Shown: positions 12,762 to 24,622 of the stretch, one piece after another
How positions within the stretch are numbered: position 1 is the stretch's first letter
How the letters are laid out: every line of letters begins with the position of its first letter
From: Isoetes taiwanensis
Lineage: Eukaryota; Streptophyta; Lycopodiopsida; Isoetales; Isoetaceae
Assembly: GCA_021234155.1 (NCBI GenBank)
Contig: JAJEKV010000073.1
Span: 496,213-560,212 of the forward strand
Length of the DNA: 64,000 bases
Direction of reading: 5' to 3'
Notes under the pieces: generated by a model
The model's database searches: none
What the model saw: only the letters and a program-made list of their open reading frames with translations
Told to the model about the DNA's origin: nothing
Program-made: the position numbers and the translations under genes

Positions 12762-15700
12762 ATTTTTTTTTTTATACAAAATGCAACAAAAAAAGCGTGG
12801 CCACCATAACATCATCTCCCAAAGTAAGGAATGAAAGAGGCCCAAACCGCCCAACATGCCTGTCTTAGTTTCAATATCTTCATAAAAACTTACTGCATTA
12901 CAATGACCTTTCGCATATAGTTTGCAATGCTGCTTTTTGCAGGTCTTCTGGCTTGTTCAGCCATGGCTAAGCTCTGGAAGTAACCAAGCCTCTCCTGGTC
13001 TTCTCCTCTTTCCTGTCTTGCCGCGATCCTAAATTTTGCCATGCATTAACCTAGAAAGCCAGATAAACTCAATTTATAGCCAATTCAACACAATCTGGCG
13101 GTAAAACATCAAAATCTATGTTTCAGAATCAAGCACAAGCTCAAGCTCAAGCATAACGAAGCTCAAACTTATTAGGATCAAGCAAACCCTTGAGTCCAGA
13201 AATGATATCACCCCCTGCAATAGTCTGCCCGCCAGCTCATTTGGGCATCCTCCGACATGCAAGCGGCTGTCCAACAAAAACTCCTTCATGCCTTCGCGTT
13301 TGGGGTTTCGAAATAATAAGGCCTTAAAAAGATAAACGAAAAAAGTACTTAAAAAGTTTGTTAGGTTTAAAAATAACAAGCCCAATCTCATTCCAGGCGA
13401 ATGTACCATACCCACCAAGTAGCGACAAATGAACTTAGATATCATAATTTTACTCTGTAAATGAAAGTCAATCATACCTAGACCTCCAGCAAATTTTGGT
13501 TTGATACATGTGGACCAAGCGACCTTCACAACTACACTGTCTCGATTTTGCCCAAATGAAATTTACGGACAATTGCGACAACCTCTTGAAACTTTGTTTG
13601 TGAGGCAAGCCACGGCCAGATGCCATATATACATGAGTGTTGCCGAGAACACCTTAGCAACTACTATCCATCCGCCAGAAAGCTTAGGCAGTATTCCACC
13701 AAAAAAGATGCTTACCTTGGGCCTTCCACTATAACATCCCATGTATCTGAAGTAGAGATATGTATACCTACATGAATGCCCAAGAGTTTAGTGGCCTTCC
13801 CTTGAGGAAGCACTTTCCACGGATACTCGTAAACACAGGGAGGAACATCCACATACAAAGTCCATAAAGCAGAGCCCTTTAGCCACCCAACAAGAACCCC
13901 TGATGCCAGGGAGAAAGAGTCCAACAAAAGCTTAGCATTCTGAAGATTATCATTCTCAGCCACTAGAAAGAGAAATGTATCATCGGCAAACTGATTACAC
14001 ACTTCTTGAGAACCATCTTCCATAGTCAATCCCTGAATTACGCCATCTTGAGTAGCCGAAGAGAATAGCTGGGACAATATCTCTGCCACAATAGTGAACA
14101 ATAATGGGGCAAGGGGACATCCTTGTCGAACTCCTCTACCAACAAAAAACACAGCCGACGGTTCTCCCTGAAAAAGCACATTAGACCGAGTAGAAAGATG
14201 GAGCTTCATAACTCTCCAAATCCCAATGTCAGAAGGCATTTTTGTAGGAAATTCCAATCTATACTGTCATAGGCTTTAGCAAAATCCAATTTGAGATATA
14301 CAATGTGCTGACCCTTAAGACGCGCCCAATACATCCCCTCATAAGTTGCGGCCACATTATCAAGAATACAGTGCTTAGGTAAAAATCCTGATTGTGTGAA
14401 GGAGATAGACTCTGCCAAGATATCCCTCACTTTCTCTGCCAAGGCCTTAGCAAATATCTTGTACACCGTAGATAGCAAATTTATAGGGCGCCAATCCGAG
14501 ATAGTTTTAGGCTCTTTGCACTTAGGAATAAGGGAAATGCAACGAGTGTTGATGATCTTATCCAAGCTTCTGAACTGGCGAAACTCAGAGAAAGCATTGA
14601 AGATGTCATCACCAAGCCAATCCCAATAAGCTTGGAAAAACTCTGCAGGAAAACCATCCAAGCCTGGGCACTTATTCTTCTTTAAAGAGTCTACAGCAGA
14701 ATGCAAATCATCGACAGTAATAGTTGATTCCAACTGAACACGCTGTTGTGGGAAAATAATAGGAGGGATCTTAGATAAAACTGCCTCCTGCATGTCCTCT
14801 TGGAAGGGCAGAGACTGATCAGCAAAAAAAGCAGAAAAATGATAAAAAGAAACTGCTTCAACTGTGCAGCATCAGAAATTTCAGAGCCATCAGGTAGGAG
14901 TAGCGAAGATATGGAGCTTGACACACGTCTTCCCCTTGCCGCCCTAAAGAAGAAGTGAGAGCACCTATCTCCCAATTTAAACCAATCCAAACCGGCCTTA
15001 ACGCGAGCTTGAGTTGCCTGTATAGACTCAATGTTTCTTATTTCTGTCAATGACTCTTTCTCTCAAATACCTAATGAAGGGGGTTTGTGAACGACACATT
15101 TGAAGCTCCATATACAAATCTAGTAGCCGGCCTCTAGTTTCCTGTGCCTTCCTACGTCCCCACTGCTTAACAAAGGATTTAACTGCTGCCAAAGCGTCAA
15201 CAACCCCAGACATACCTCGAAGACAAGAAAATGTAGAGGACCAGGCATGCCTGCAGCCATCCGTAAACTCTGGGTCTGACAAATATCGAGTGTTAAGCTT
15301 GAAATAGGTTCTTGTAGCTCGTCTATGCACTGGCGTTGTAACCGAAAGCCATTGTGGATTGTGATCAGATGTGGAACTATCCAACATATTTGTCCTTTGC
15401 AAGTTACCCAGTTAGCCAGCAGCTATTACATTATAATACCCACGATCATGCCGAGCGTAAGCTCTGTCCAGCCCAGCCATTACACCATGTAAAAGACTGG
15501 TCTCCGTCAACCTCTACCATTCTGCAGTCTAGCACAAGCTGCCTCCACTACTCACGTTCAAATCCCTGAACAACCTGTGTACCCCTACCACACCTATCTG
15601 CTTCAAACTCAACCATATTAAAATCACCAACTAGTAGCCATGCTACATTATGACCGAGCCGCATAATCTTAGTCCGTAAAGTGGCCCATAGAGAACCTCG

Positions 15701-16015
15701 CTGACGTGGCTGATTAGGTGCATACACATTCACAATTCCCCATTCTTGCCCCTTATCCATCCATTTGACTATTATCCACCGTCCAAATCTGTCCACTTGA
15801 GTAAAAGTAACATTAAGGGAAGGTTTCCAAGCAGTGAGGACTCCAGCCTTAGCTAGCAACCAAGACATTGTAATGAGGACCCACAATTGCAGCCAGCTTC
15901 TGCACCCCATCTTTACAGCACTTGTGCTCTTTAAGACAGCAAAAATCCATCGGAAACTTAGACAGATAATTAGATAGCTACTCCCCTCACATTCCAAGAT
16001 AGTATGTTCATCAAG
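12762..16015 (-). mobile_element. L1-type LINE, ORF2 region
   Basis: A plant L1 element lies on the minus strand with its ORF2 ATG at 16011. The T-run at 12762-12772 on plus is the best candidate for its 3' poly(A), but this is uncertain. The 5' side abuts the T-run and Penelope-like element at 16022-16042. The U6::ORF1 chimera at 24637-26061 has the same orientation and could be the missing 5' part of this element, split by the Penelope-like insertion. Confidence 0.85.
13090..16011 (-). pseudogene. L1 ORF2: endonuclease plus reverse transcriptase, broken
   Basis: The order of domains is complete. ORF2 opens with MNILSWNVRG at 16011, the start of the APE-type endonuclease. GDFNMVE lies near 15620 and SDHNP, which carries catalytic residues, near 15370. 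The RT begins with the CPGLDGFPAEFF block near 14680. Its motif A region (KLDFAKAYDSIDW) is near 14290, GVRQGCPLAP near 14120 and the catalytic FADD near 13980. The post-RT region (GGLGMIDF) is near 13480. Several stops and frame changes break it into at least six pieces, for example just after the start, near 15400, 15050 and 14250. The enzyme would nick target DNA and copy the L1 RNA in place; here it is dead. Confidence 0.95.
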
Positions 16016-16041
16016 ATGTATGTTTTTTTTTTTTTTTTTTT

Positions 16042-18306
16042 ATTATTATTAAAGATGTTTGTTGCCTATATGGATATGCGCATTACTTGAGTAAACATTG
16101 ACATGGCTTGTCTATGGTTAGTATTGTTTAAGTTCATTATAGTATCTACTTGGAGGGTTACTATTGACCTTTAATTATATAATTGAATATTTTGTGTATT
16201 GGCAAGTTTTAGGGCTTGTGACGAACACTTAACAGGGAAATACGACACTAAGGGTTCGTGTCGAACTCACGGCCAGAGTATGGCTCTGGCCAAGTCAGGT
16301 TATGTGCATAGCTGGAAAGATACTTGGAGACAGTTTTAGACATGTTACTGGAGCAGTAGTGAGATTGGTGTTCTTAAATTTAAGAACTGTCGGTAGTACT
16401 TGAGCTTGTGCATATAAGCAGATTATAGGCCTCATGTGCGACGCTGAAATGCTGGCGACCCTATGCTTATGATATTACTCTTGTTAGTCTGCTAGAATTG
16501 AGAAATGAGGAAGAAAGGTGACCTTAATATGGCTACTAGGAAGAGGTTGGCTGAGGAGAAGAAGAATGCTAGCAGCAAGAGGAAATTGTTCGATTTCCAC
16601 AAGAAGCTTACCACTCCTGGATCTGAAAAGGCTAGTGATACAGTTGTTACTGGAAATCTTGAGAGCAGGAAAGAGGACCAGGGCGGTCCAGCAAATGCAT
16701 CTGCTGCAGTAATGATCATTGATTCTGCCACTCCAATACAAGAAATCCTTGGATCCTTCAACTCCAAGCAAACTGATGCTAACATCGGGCCTTCAACTCA
16801 GGTTTGGGCATACATCTTTTTGCATAATTCATTAGAAATATTTCCCTGCTTACATGCTCCTGTTTCATTATGAAAGTATGGATGAATCCACAAATAATGG
16901 GGTAATTAAAGTGGACTTAGATCTGGCCTTGGTAATTCTGATCTTCATGCAGGCATTATGATGTGCAGAGATGAATACGATTGATGTCTACATGTATAAA
17001 TATTGGGACAGGAATACATAAGATTTAGAGGAGATAGATACATGAAATGAATCTAATGAACACTAGGTTTATATTCTTAATCTAAGATTTGCTGGTAGAC
17101 TATAGGAAATCCTTTAATGATCTTACGATATGTACTTGTTTTACATATGTCCTAGCATGCTACATAACTGATAAATGAAATGTTCTTTATGTTTCAATGA
17201 AAATAAGGGCAAAAAAGCATGCAGATCTGCAGAATAATGACAGGATTTAGCTTCTATAGTGGTAGTGGTCCAAAAATAAAGCTAGTATTGATGAGTGTGG
17301 GCCAGTTTCTAGGTTATTGTAAGATATGTATAATTATTTCTTTATCTCTGGTTTTCTCTATGAGTATGATTCATTTTCTGATAAATAGGGAAAACTCTTT
17401 GAGACCCGATATGACTGCCAGGATTTTCAGGCACCTTTTAATGTGTAGATGTGAATTAATAATTTGTCACTTAGGGAAATTCTCTGGAGCTATTTGGTTG
17501 ACATTATTATTAGTCCTATGATAAATACTGCTTAGGCATTTGGCTAAGTCTACTCAGCTCTGTGTAATCTGCTTGTTACATGAACACTTAGCACATTTTG
17601 CTTTACTATGCTAAGATTATGTTACTGTGCTAACTGAATGATTATGAATCTGGTTTCCTCTGTACTACTATGCTGATGTGTTATCATTGTTGGTTGAAAG
17701 CTAGGGTGTGGTAACAGTCACACCTCTGACCACTCCCTGATTATAAAATGTCTTGTTATTCATGTATGACAGCAGGAGTTATGGTTTAAAGGTTTCTACT
17801 GTCGGAATGTTAATGTGACCTTACCCATATGTAATGTTTGTATTAAACAAGTAGGGTGAAGGGCCATAAACCTATAAGATCTTATGACACCTGCTACCCT
17901 AAACAGTGCAACCATGACTAATGCTTGTGTTTGTTTCTTTGGGTGCAGGTAACAGGATCTTATACTCCCTACTTTTGTTTTTTCAAAAAATTGAGGAAGT
18001 TTGTCAAAGATCTGGAATTTCTTCGAATAAGATTATGACAAGTTTTGAAGACCTTATTGTACACATAGGATTACTTAAACTTTGGTATCTGTATTTTGAT
18101 GTACTGTTGTATATCAACGTGAAGGTTTGGAAGGTTAAAGTTTCTGGTATAATATTGTATATCTTTTCTGAATTATTCTTGTAATCAGATTAAGGTCTTT
18201 TATTGAAATCACCTATTCAATGAAAGGACTGCCTATTGAATCCCTTGTTTTCTCGTAGAGATCTTAATGGATTAAAGCCTGGTTGTACAGATTTAAAGGT
18301 TTTTTT
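16042..18306 (+). repeat. Left LTR-like direct repeat (pLTR) of the Penelope-like element
   Basis: It begins at the T-run before ATTATTAAAGATG and ends at the short T-run after TTTAAAGG. It holds the first coding exon (16505-16801) and most of the first intron. Small hairpins lie near its start: GGCCAGAG...CTCTGGCC (16271-16291) and CGACAC...GTGTCG (16243-16263). The offset to the right copy is 6326-6329 bases. Identity is very high except in clusters at CAG/CTG sites. Confidence 0.9.
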
Positions 18307-19959
18307 GTTTTAACTCCAGTATATTGGTTATACCAATATCCTTAATCTTGATTACTTTTAACTATAGGTGATTTTATACATACTGAACTAACTCATTATG
18401 TTGATGTCTATTAGGAGCTTGGAAATGTAACTGAAGTGGATAAGAACAATCTTTGGATTAAGGAGTTGATAGCTCTCAACTATCATATCTGCAATATTGA
18501 CAGCCCAAACGTAGCTGTACAAACCATACTTGGTTGTATCAAAGGCAAGGAAATTCATTCTTTTATCACGTTTAAAGAATGTAACTTGTTTGATAAAAGG
18601 AAGTCCCCTGTGACTTTCTATGGTTTTAATGGGTGGTTCAAGGTGTATCAGCTCATGAAAGGAGTAAATTTTCAGTACACCAAATGCAAAGATATTGTTA
18701 TCAATGTTTATGATAACATGAATAATGTGCTGTACGAACGGACTTGTCTAGAAGATGAGCTGGCTAAAAAGTTCATGATAGGCCTGACAGCACTTGAGAA
18801 TGCCAACGACATTGTCCTTACCTTTGATGACAAGAAAGGAAATATCATTAGTGCTGATGAATCTGACATGGATAAACCTAATGGCTGCTTGTTTTCTGAT
18901 GAAGATTTGGTGGAAGATTTCACACAGAACCATGATGTGCATGACCAAGCTGATGGAATAACTAATTCTGAAATCAGCAGTGAAGAGGTACCAAATTTGA
19001 CACTTAGTAATTCTGCATGTTTTCCTATTCTTATGGAACAGTCTGTTGAAGCATACTCTGCTGTATATTCTTATGCAATCTGGGAAAGCCAGAATTTTGG
19101 TGCCATTGCTCCTTTGAGTTTGGAAACAATTATGGCACTTTTGGGTGTCAGTAAGGAAGAAATTAAAGGTGCTAAAGTTGCTGCTTCTAGGCTGGATAAG
19201 GTGTTTAATAAGTTGGATGTTGACTTACCTTTTAAGATGGATTTTTTTGGGCTTACTTGTATCAGAAATACCAACATTCAGCTTGGTCAGAAGGGCCATA
19301 TGGCCTTTCCAAACATGGATAGGGATGACTTCTACCTCAAGCGTATTTTTAGGACTCATTGTCCCTACTTCAAATGTAAATGTGACAAAAACAGGTTCCC
19401 CAAGAAAAAAGATGAATGTAGCTGTGGTATAATTTGGTTGGACCATGGCTTATGGTACCTCATCAACCATATGGAAGAGATACTGCTTGAATCTACACCG
19501 ATCATGAAAATGGTAACTCTGTCCAAATTCCTTAATCAGGAATTAAAGCCCGCTGTTATTGCATATGCAGCCTATCTGGAGGTACGAAAAATTATGATTG
19601 ACATGACCATGGCCTATGCTGAGAACCCTGAGAAGAATCTCAAGATCATGTTTGGCAATAACAAGCTTGCAGACATAGCAGAAAAACCTATAAAGCCTAT
19701 TACTTTTCTCTCTATGCAGGCTCCTAATAAAAGGGCAGGTTTTGCACAAAAGGCACTGTTTGTCAACAAAAAAGAAACCAAGATCTATAAGGTCAGTGCA
19801 AAGCTGGCACCCAGGGTGGAACATGACCCAAAAGTGATGAACAATAATATGAGGGCTGCTATCAAAGACACCACTGACAGTAATAAGGAAGCTGCAGCTC
19901 ATATTATCTCTTTGGATGACAATGAACACAATGAAGAATGTGTACCTGATACACAATAA
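16505..19959 (+). CDS. Spliced first gene of the Penelope-like element, unknown protein with Cys cluster
   Basis: Two exons are proposed: 16505-16801 (99 codons, ATG start, basic N-terminus RKRLAEEKK and KRK) and 18415-19959 (514 codons). The donor CAG/GTTTGG and acceptor TATTAG/GAGCTT are both phase 0, giving one 613-residue frame across a 1613-base intron. Without splicing, the second exon has no ATG upstream of its first conserved residues. I do not recognise the family. It has a middle acidic region and a Cys-rich cluster at about 19357-19431 (HCPYFKCKCDK, then ECSCG) that could bind metal. An alternative donor after 19791 (AAG/GTCAGT) joins in phase 0 to the acceptor at 20146. That would fuse this protein in frame to the reverse transcriptase. 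Confidence 0.7.
16802..18414 (+). other. Predicted intron within the LTR-like repeat and body
   Basis: A GT-AG intron is inferred from the phase-0 match of the flanking exons. It contains several weak open frames that look random. Introns retained inside retroelements are known for Penelope-like elements, since these can copy unspliced RNA or insert DNA without strict RNA processing. Confidence 0.6.
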
Positions 19960-20146
19960 ACTGATTTGACTCTGAATTTTTGTTAACAAAGGAGCTAAAC
20001 CTAGCAAGAATCCTTTGTTTCTTTGTGGATATATATAAATATAAATCTACACTTCAATGGCCATTTGGCTTGGATTATATATAATCTAATGTCTTTATGC
20101 ATACATGCAATTATATTAAAGCCTAATACAAAGTTTTTTACTGTAG

Positions 20147-22233
20147 GTGTTAAACTACAAGAAAAGGACTATAGCCAAAGGGGCTGATAAAAAACGTCAT
20201 CTGGTAAGCCAGAACATAGAAGAAAATAAGTACATTGTACACTTTACTTTTTTCAACAAAGCATTAGAGAGGTTTAATATCAGAAGACTTTTCCATATCG
20301 GGCTGTCTGAATGCCTTCAAGAAAGAGGGATTGAACTGTTGGAAAAAACCACATTCTCGTGGAAGTACATTGATAATATCAAGGACAAAGTATATAAGCC
20401 TTACCCAATCTTTGCAGAACAGAGGAAAATAAAGTGTCCCTGCAGCAATCCAAATCTAAAAAGATTCATTGACCTTAGGATTGGACATATACGCACCATT
20501 GATCTTGATATTATTCATTGTCCAAAACTGAGAAAAGCCTTTGAAAACGGGCTGAATCACATTCCGGATCATTCATTCAATGTAAACCAATTTATGACTG
20601 AGTTTACAACTACATGTAGACAGTTCTTCAATGTGCATAAATTTGAGCTGCTGGATCTGCAGGAAGAGGATATTGCCAATACTATACAGGTACTTACACA
20701 ATATGCCCACATGGATATTGTGGAATTCATGAGCAGTATGACTGCAAAAAGATATTTATGGAATGACTTGGAAGTGATCAAAAATATCCGATGGCTAAAT
20801 GAAAACCTCTTTGTTACAGGACTTGACAAAGCTTCAAACAATGCAGCTTTCATCTGCCAGAAGCATATACATGATATGACATTGATCAGACTTCAAAGTA
20901 ATGATTTTCATAAATGCTTATAGACTGCTGATGATATCAAACTTGAATGTAAAAAAGAAATACTCAAGTTCATGAGCTCTGATAGGGGTTTAACAGAAAA
21001 TTTGCCATACCTGATGGCCTCATATAAAGCTCACAAGGGTGAGTACCGTTGGCTGACAAATGCACATGATACTATATTTTCTGACTTAGCAGCTCTCATA
21101 ACTGCTATTTTGAATAATTATATTGAAATTTGGCCAAACGTCTGCCATATTGCTACTGCCAAATACAGACTATGGTGTAATAAACCCATTAATGCCTGCT
21201 GGTTGGTTAACTCCCTTTATGACGTGATCCTAAACCTACCACAAAAGATCCATGATGTGTATGCTGCAGACATAACAAAATGTTATGAAAACATACCAAT
21301 TTATGGGCAGAATGGTATCATTGAAATCATGGACGATATCACGGATCTAGTATGGGATTATATGCGTGATGATAAACATCTCTTTGAATTGTTGTTTAAA
21401 TACAAAAAGGGGAAGTATGTGGTCAAATGGGCAAGATCCATTTGGATAAAGAAAACGTTAGCTCGGAGCCTGTTACAAGAGTACAGTTTAAGGATATGAA
21501 TAATTGGTTAGTCTCCCATTGTTATTTACTAATGGGAAAAGGTATTTGGAAGCAAGTTAAAGGTATACCAATGGGGTTTGCATGCAGCCCGGCATGGTGC
21601 AACCTATACCTTGCTTGGTATGAGTTAAGGTTTATCCTTCAGCTGGCCCATAATGGAAAAATGAAGGAAGTACAGAGATTTCAATATGCTGCTAGATATA
21701 TTGACGACTTGAACATTATAAATGGGGGCCACATACAAGAGTTCATGGAAGGACAGGCAAAAATCACAATTTACAATCTTGAACATCTTGGGATAAAAGA
21801 TGAGACAAAATATAAGGTACAGACTAGCACAGGCCTACCTATTGGATATGAATGCAATTTTTTAAATATTACCATCAAGGTTATTGATCAGGGTAGAGGA
21901 CTGTTTGAGATCAGCAGATATGACAAAAGAGCAAATTTACCATTTGAAACCTGCAAATATATAAAAGCCTCGAGTTGTAGACCATATGGTCAGGCCTCAA
22001 AGGTGATAATATCTCAAGTTCTTCCATATGTTTATGCACACTCAAATGGTGAAAATGCTGCTAGGGACATTCTGGAATTAATGATGGCATTTTGCCATAA
22101 TGGATTTGCAAAAAGAGACATCGAAAGGAATGTCTTTGGGGTGTTGAAAAATGATGACTTCCCAGGTACCCTATATAATGTCAATGACATGACAAGTATA
22201 CTTATGAAATTGTGGAAAACAGAGGCAATATAG
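20147..22233 (+). pseudogene. Penelope-type reverse transcriptase, one stop and one frameshift
   Basis: The frame opens after an acceptor-like TTTTTACTGTAG at 20146. An N-terminal block (KCPCSNP, then GHIRTIDLDIIHCPKLR) precedes the DKASNNAAFICQKH motif near 20830. The core follows: PYLMASYKAHK (21005), DITKCYENIP at 21269-21298 with the first catalytic Asp, KGIPMGFACSP near 21560, YIDD at 21697-21708 with the catalytic Asp pair, and CNFLNITIK near 21860. A single in-frame TAG at 20921 and a one-base-type frameshift between about 21410 and 21460 interrupt it; otherwise about 695 residues are preserved. No GIY-YIG domain follows the thumb: the frame ends at 22233, 130 bases before the right repeat. 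The product would copy the element RNA. Confidence 0.85.
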
Positions 22234-22363
22234 GTGGGTTGGGCCTGGCAACAAGGTCCAGCTCACCTTGTTGCTTCATATATGCTACAGAGCAATAATT
22301 ACCATTGGTTTTATGCTCAGATATGGCCCACCTGACCTAGGGAAGGAGGAAGGTTTTTTTATT
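22234..22363 (+). other. 3' UTR of the RT gene with a perfect hairpin
   Basis: Directly after the RT stop there is a 10 bp perfect inverted repeat (GCAACAAGGT, 7-base loop, ACCTTGTTGC) at about 22250-22276. An outer pair GGTGGG / CCCACC encloses it. It may be an RNA element used by the RT for template recognition; that role is inference. Confidence 0.6.
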
Positions 22364-24622
22364 ATTAAAGATGTTTGTTGCCTATATGGATATGCGCATT
22401 ACTTGAGTAAACATTGACATGGCTTGTCTATGGTTAGTATTGTTTAAGTTCATTATAATATCTACTTTGTGGGTTACTATTGACCTTTAATTATATAATT
22501 GAATATTTTGTGTATTGGCAAGTTTTAGGGCTTGTGACGAACACTTAACAGGGAAATACGACACTAAGGGTTCGTGTCGAACTCACGGCCAGAGTATGGC
22601 TCTGGCCAAGTCAGGTTATGTGCATAGCTGGAAAGATACTTGGAGACGGTTTTAGACATGTTACTGGAGCAGTAGTGAGATTGGTGTTCTTAAATTTAAG
22701 AACTGTCGGTAGTACTTGAGCTTGTGCATATAAGCAGATTATAGGCCTCATGTGCGACACTGAAATGCTGGCGACCCTATGCTTATGATATTACTCTTGT
22801 TAGTCTGCTAGAATTGAGAAATGAGGAAGAAAGGTGACCTTAATATGGCCACTAGGAAGAGGTTGGCTGAGGAGAAGAAGAATGCTAGCAGCAAGAGGAA
22901 ATTGTTCGATTTCCACAAGAAGCTTACCACTCCTGGATCTGAAAAGGCTAGTGATACACGGTTATTCTTCGGAAATCTTGAGAGCGGGGAAAAGAGGACC
23001 CGAGGCGGTCCAAACAAATGCATCTGCTGCAGTAATGATCATTGATTCTGCCACTCCAATACAAGAAATCCTTGGATCCTTCAACTCCAAGCAAACTGAT
23101 GCTAACATCGGGCCTTCAACTCAGGTTTGGGCATACATCTTTTTGCATAATTCATTAGAAATATTTCCCTGCTTACATGCTCCTGTTTCATTATGAAAGT
23201 ATGGATGAATCCACAAATAATGGGGTAATTAAAGTGGACTTAGATCTGGCCTTGGTAATTCTGATCTTCATGCAGGCATTATGATGTGCAGAGATGAATA
23301 CGATTGATGTCTACATGTATAAATATTGGGACAGGAATACATAAGATTTAGAGGAGATAGATACATGAAATGAATCTAATGAACACTAGGTTTATATTCT
23401 TAATCTAAGATTTGCTGGTAGACTATAGGAAATCCTTTAATGATCTTACGATATGTACTTGTTTTACATATGTCCTAGCATGCTACATAACTGATAAATG
23501 AAATGTTCTTTATGTTTCAATGAAAATAAGGGCAAAAAAGCATGCGGATCTATGAGAATAATGATGCGATTTAGCTTCTATAGTGGTAGTGGTCCAAAAA
23601 TAAAGCTAGTATTGATGAGTGTGGGCGGTTTCTAGGTTATTGTAAGATATGTATAATTATTTCTTTATCTCTACGGTTTTTTCTCTATGAGTATGATTCA
23701 TTTTACGATAAATAGGGAAAACTCTTTGAGACCGATATGATTTGCCGGGATTTTAGGGCACCTTTTAATGTGTAGATGTGAATTAATAATTTGTCACTTA
23801 GGGAAATTCTTTGGAGCTATTTGGTTGACATTATTATTAGTCCTATGATAAATACTGCTTAGGCATTTGGCTAAGTCTACTCAGCTCTGTGTAATCTGCT
23901 TGTTACATGAACACTTAGCACATTTTGCTTTACTATGCTAAGATTATGTTACTGTGCTAACTGAATGATTATGAATCTGGTTCCCTCTGTACTACTATGC
24001 TGATGTGTTATCATTGTTGGTTGAAAGCTAGGGTGTGGTAACAGTCACACCTCTGACCACTCCCTGATTATAAAATGTCTTGTTATTCATGTATGACAGC
24101 AGGAGTTATGGTTTAAAGGTTTCTACTGTCGGAATGTTAATGTGACCTTACCCATATGTAATGTTTGTATTAAACAAGTAGGGTGAAGGGCCATAAACCT
24201 ATAAGATCTTATGACACACTGCTACCTAAACAAATTGCAACCATGACTAATGCTTGTGTTTGTTTCTTTGGGTGCAGGTAACAGGATCTTATACTCCCTA
24301 CTTTTGTTTTTTCAAAAAATTGAGGAAGTTTGTCAAAGATCTGGAATTTCTTCGAATAAGATTATGACAAGTTTTGAAGACCTTATTGTACACATAGGAT
24401 TACTTAAACTTTGGTATCTGTATTTTGATGTACTGTTGTATATCAACGTGAAGGTTTGGAAGGTTAAAGTTTCTGGTATAATATTGTATATCTTTTCTGA
24501 ATTATTCTTGTAATCAGATTAAGGTCTTTTATTGAAATCACCTATTCAATGAAAGGACTGCCTATTGAATCCCTTGTTTTCTCGTAGAGATCTTAATGGA
24601 TTAAAGTCTGGTTGTACAGATT

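Noticed and set aside
16216-16245. TGACGA...GGAAA near the repeat start as a hammerhead
   Set aside because: The conserved C before UGA is a G, and stem II does not pair.
20930-20975. CTGATGA followed by GAAA, hammerhead-like core
   Set aside because: No stem II or stem III can be paired and it lies within the RT coding frame.
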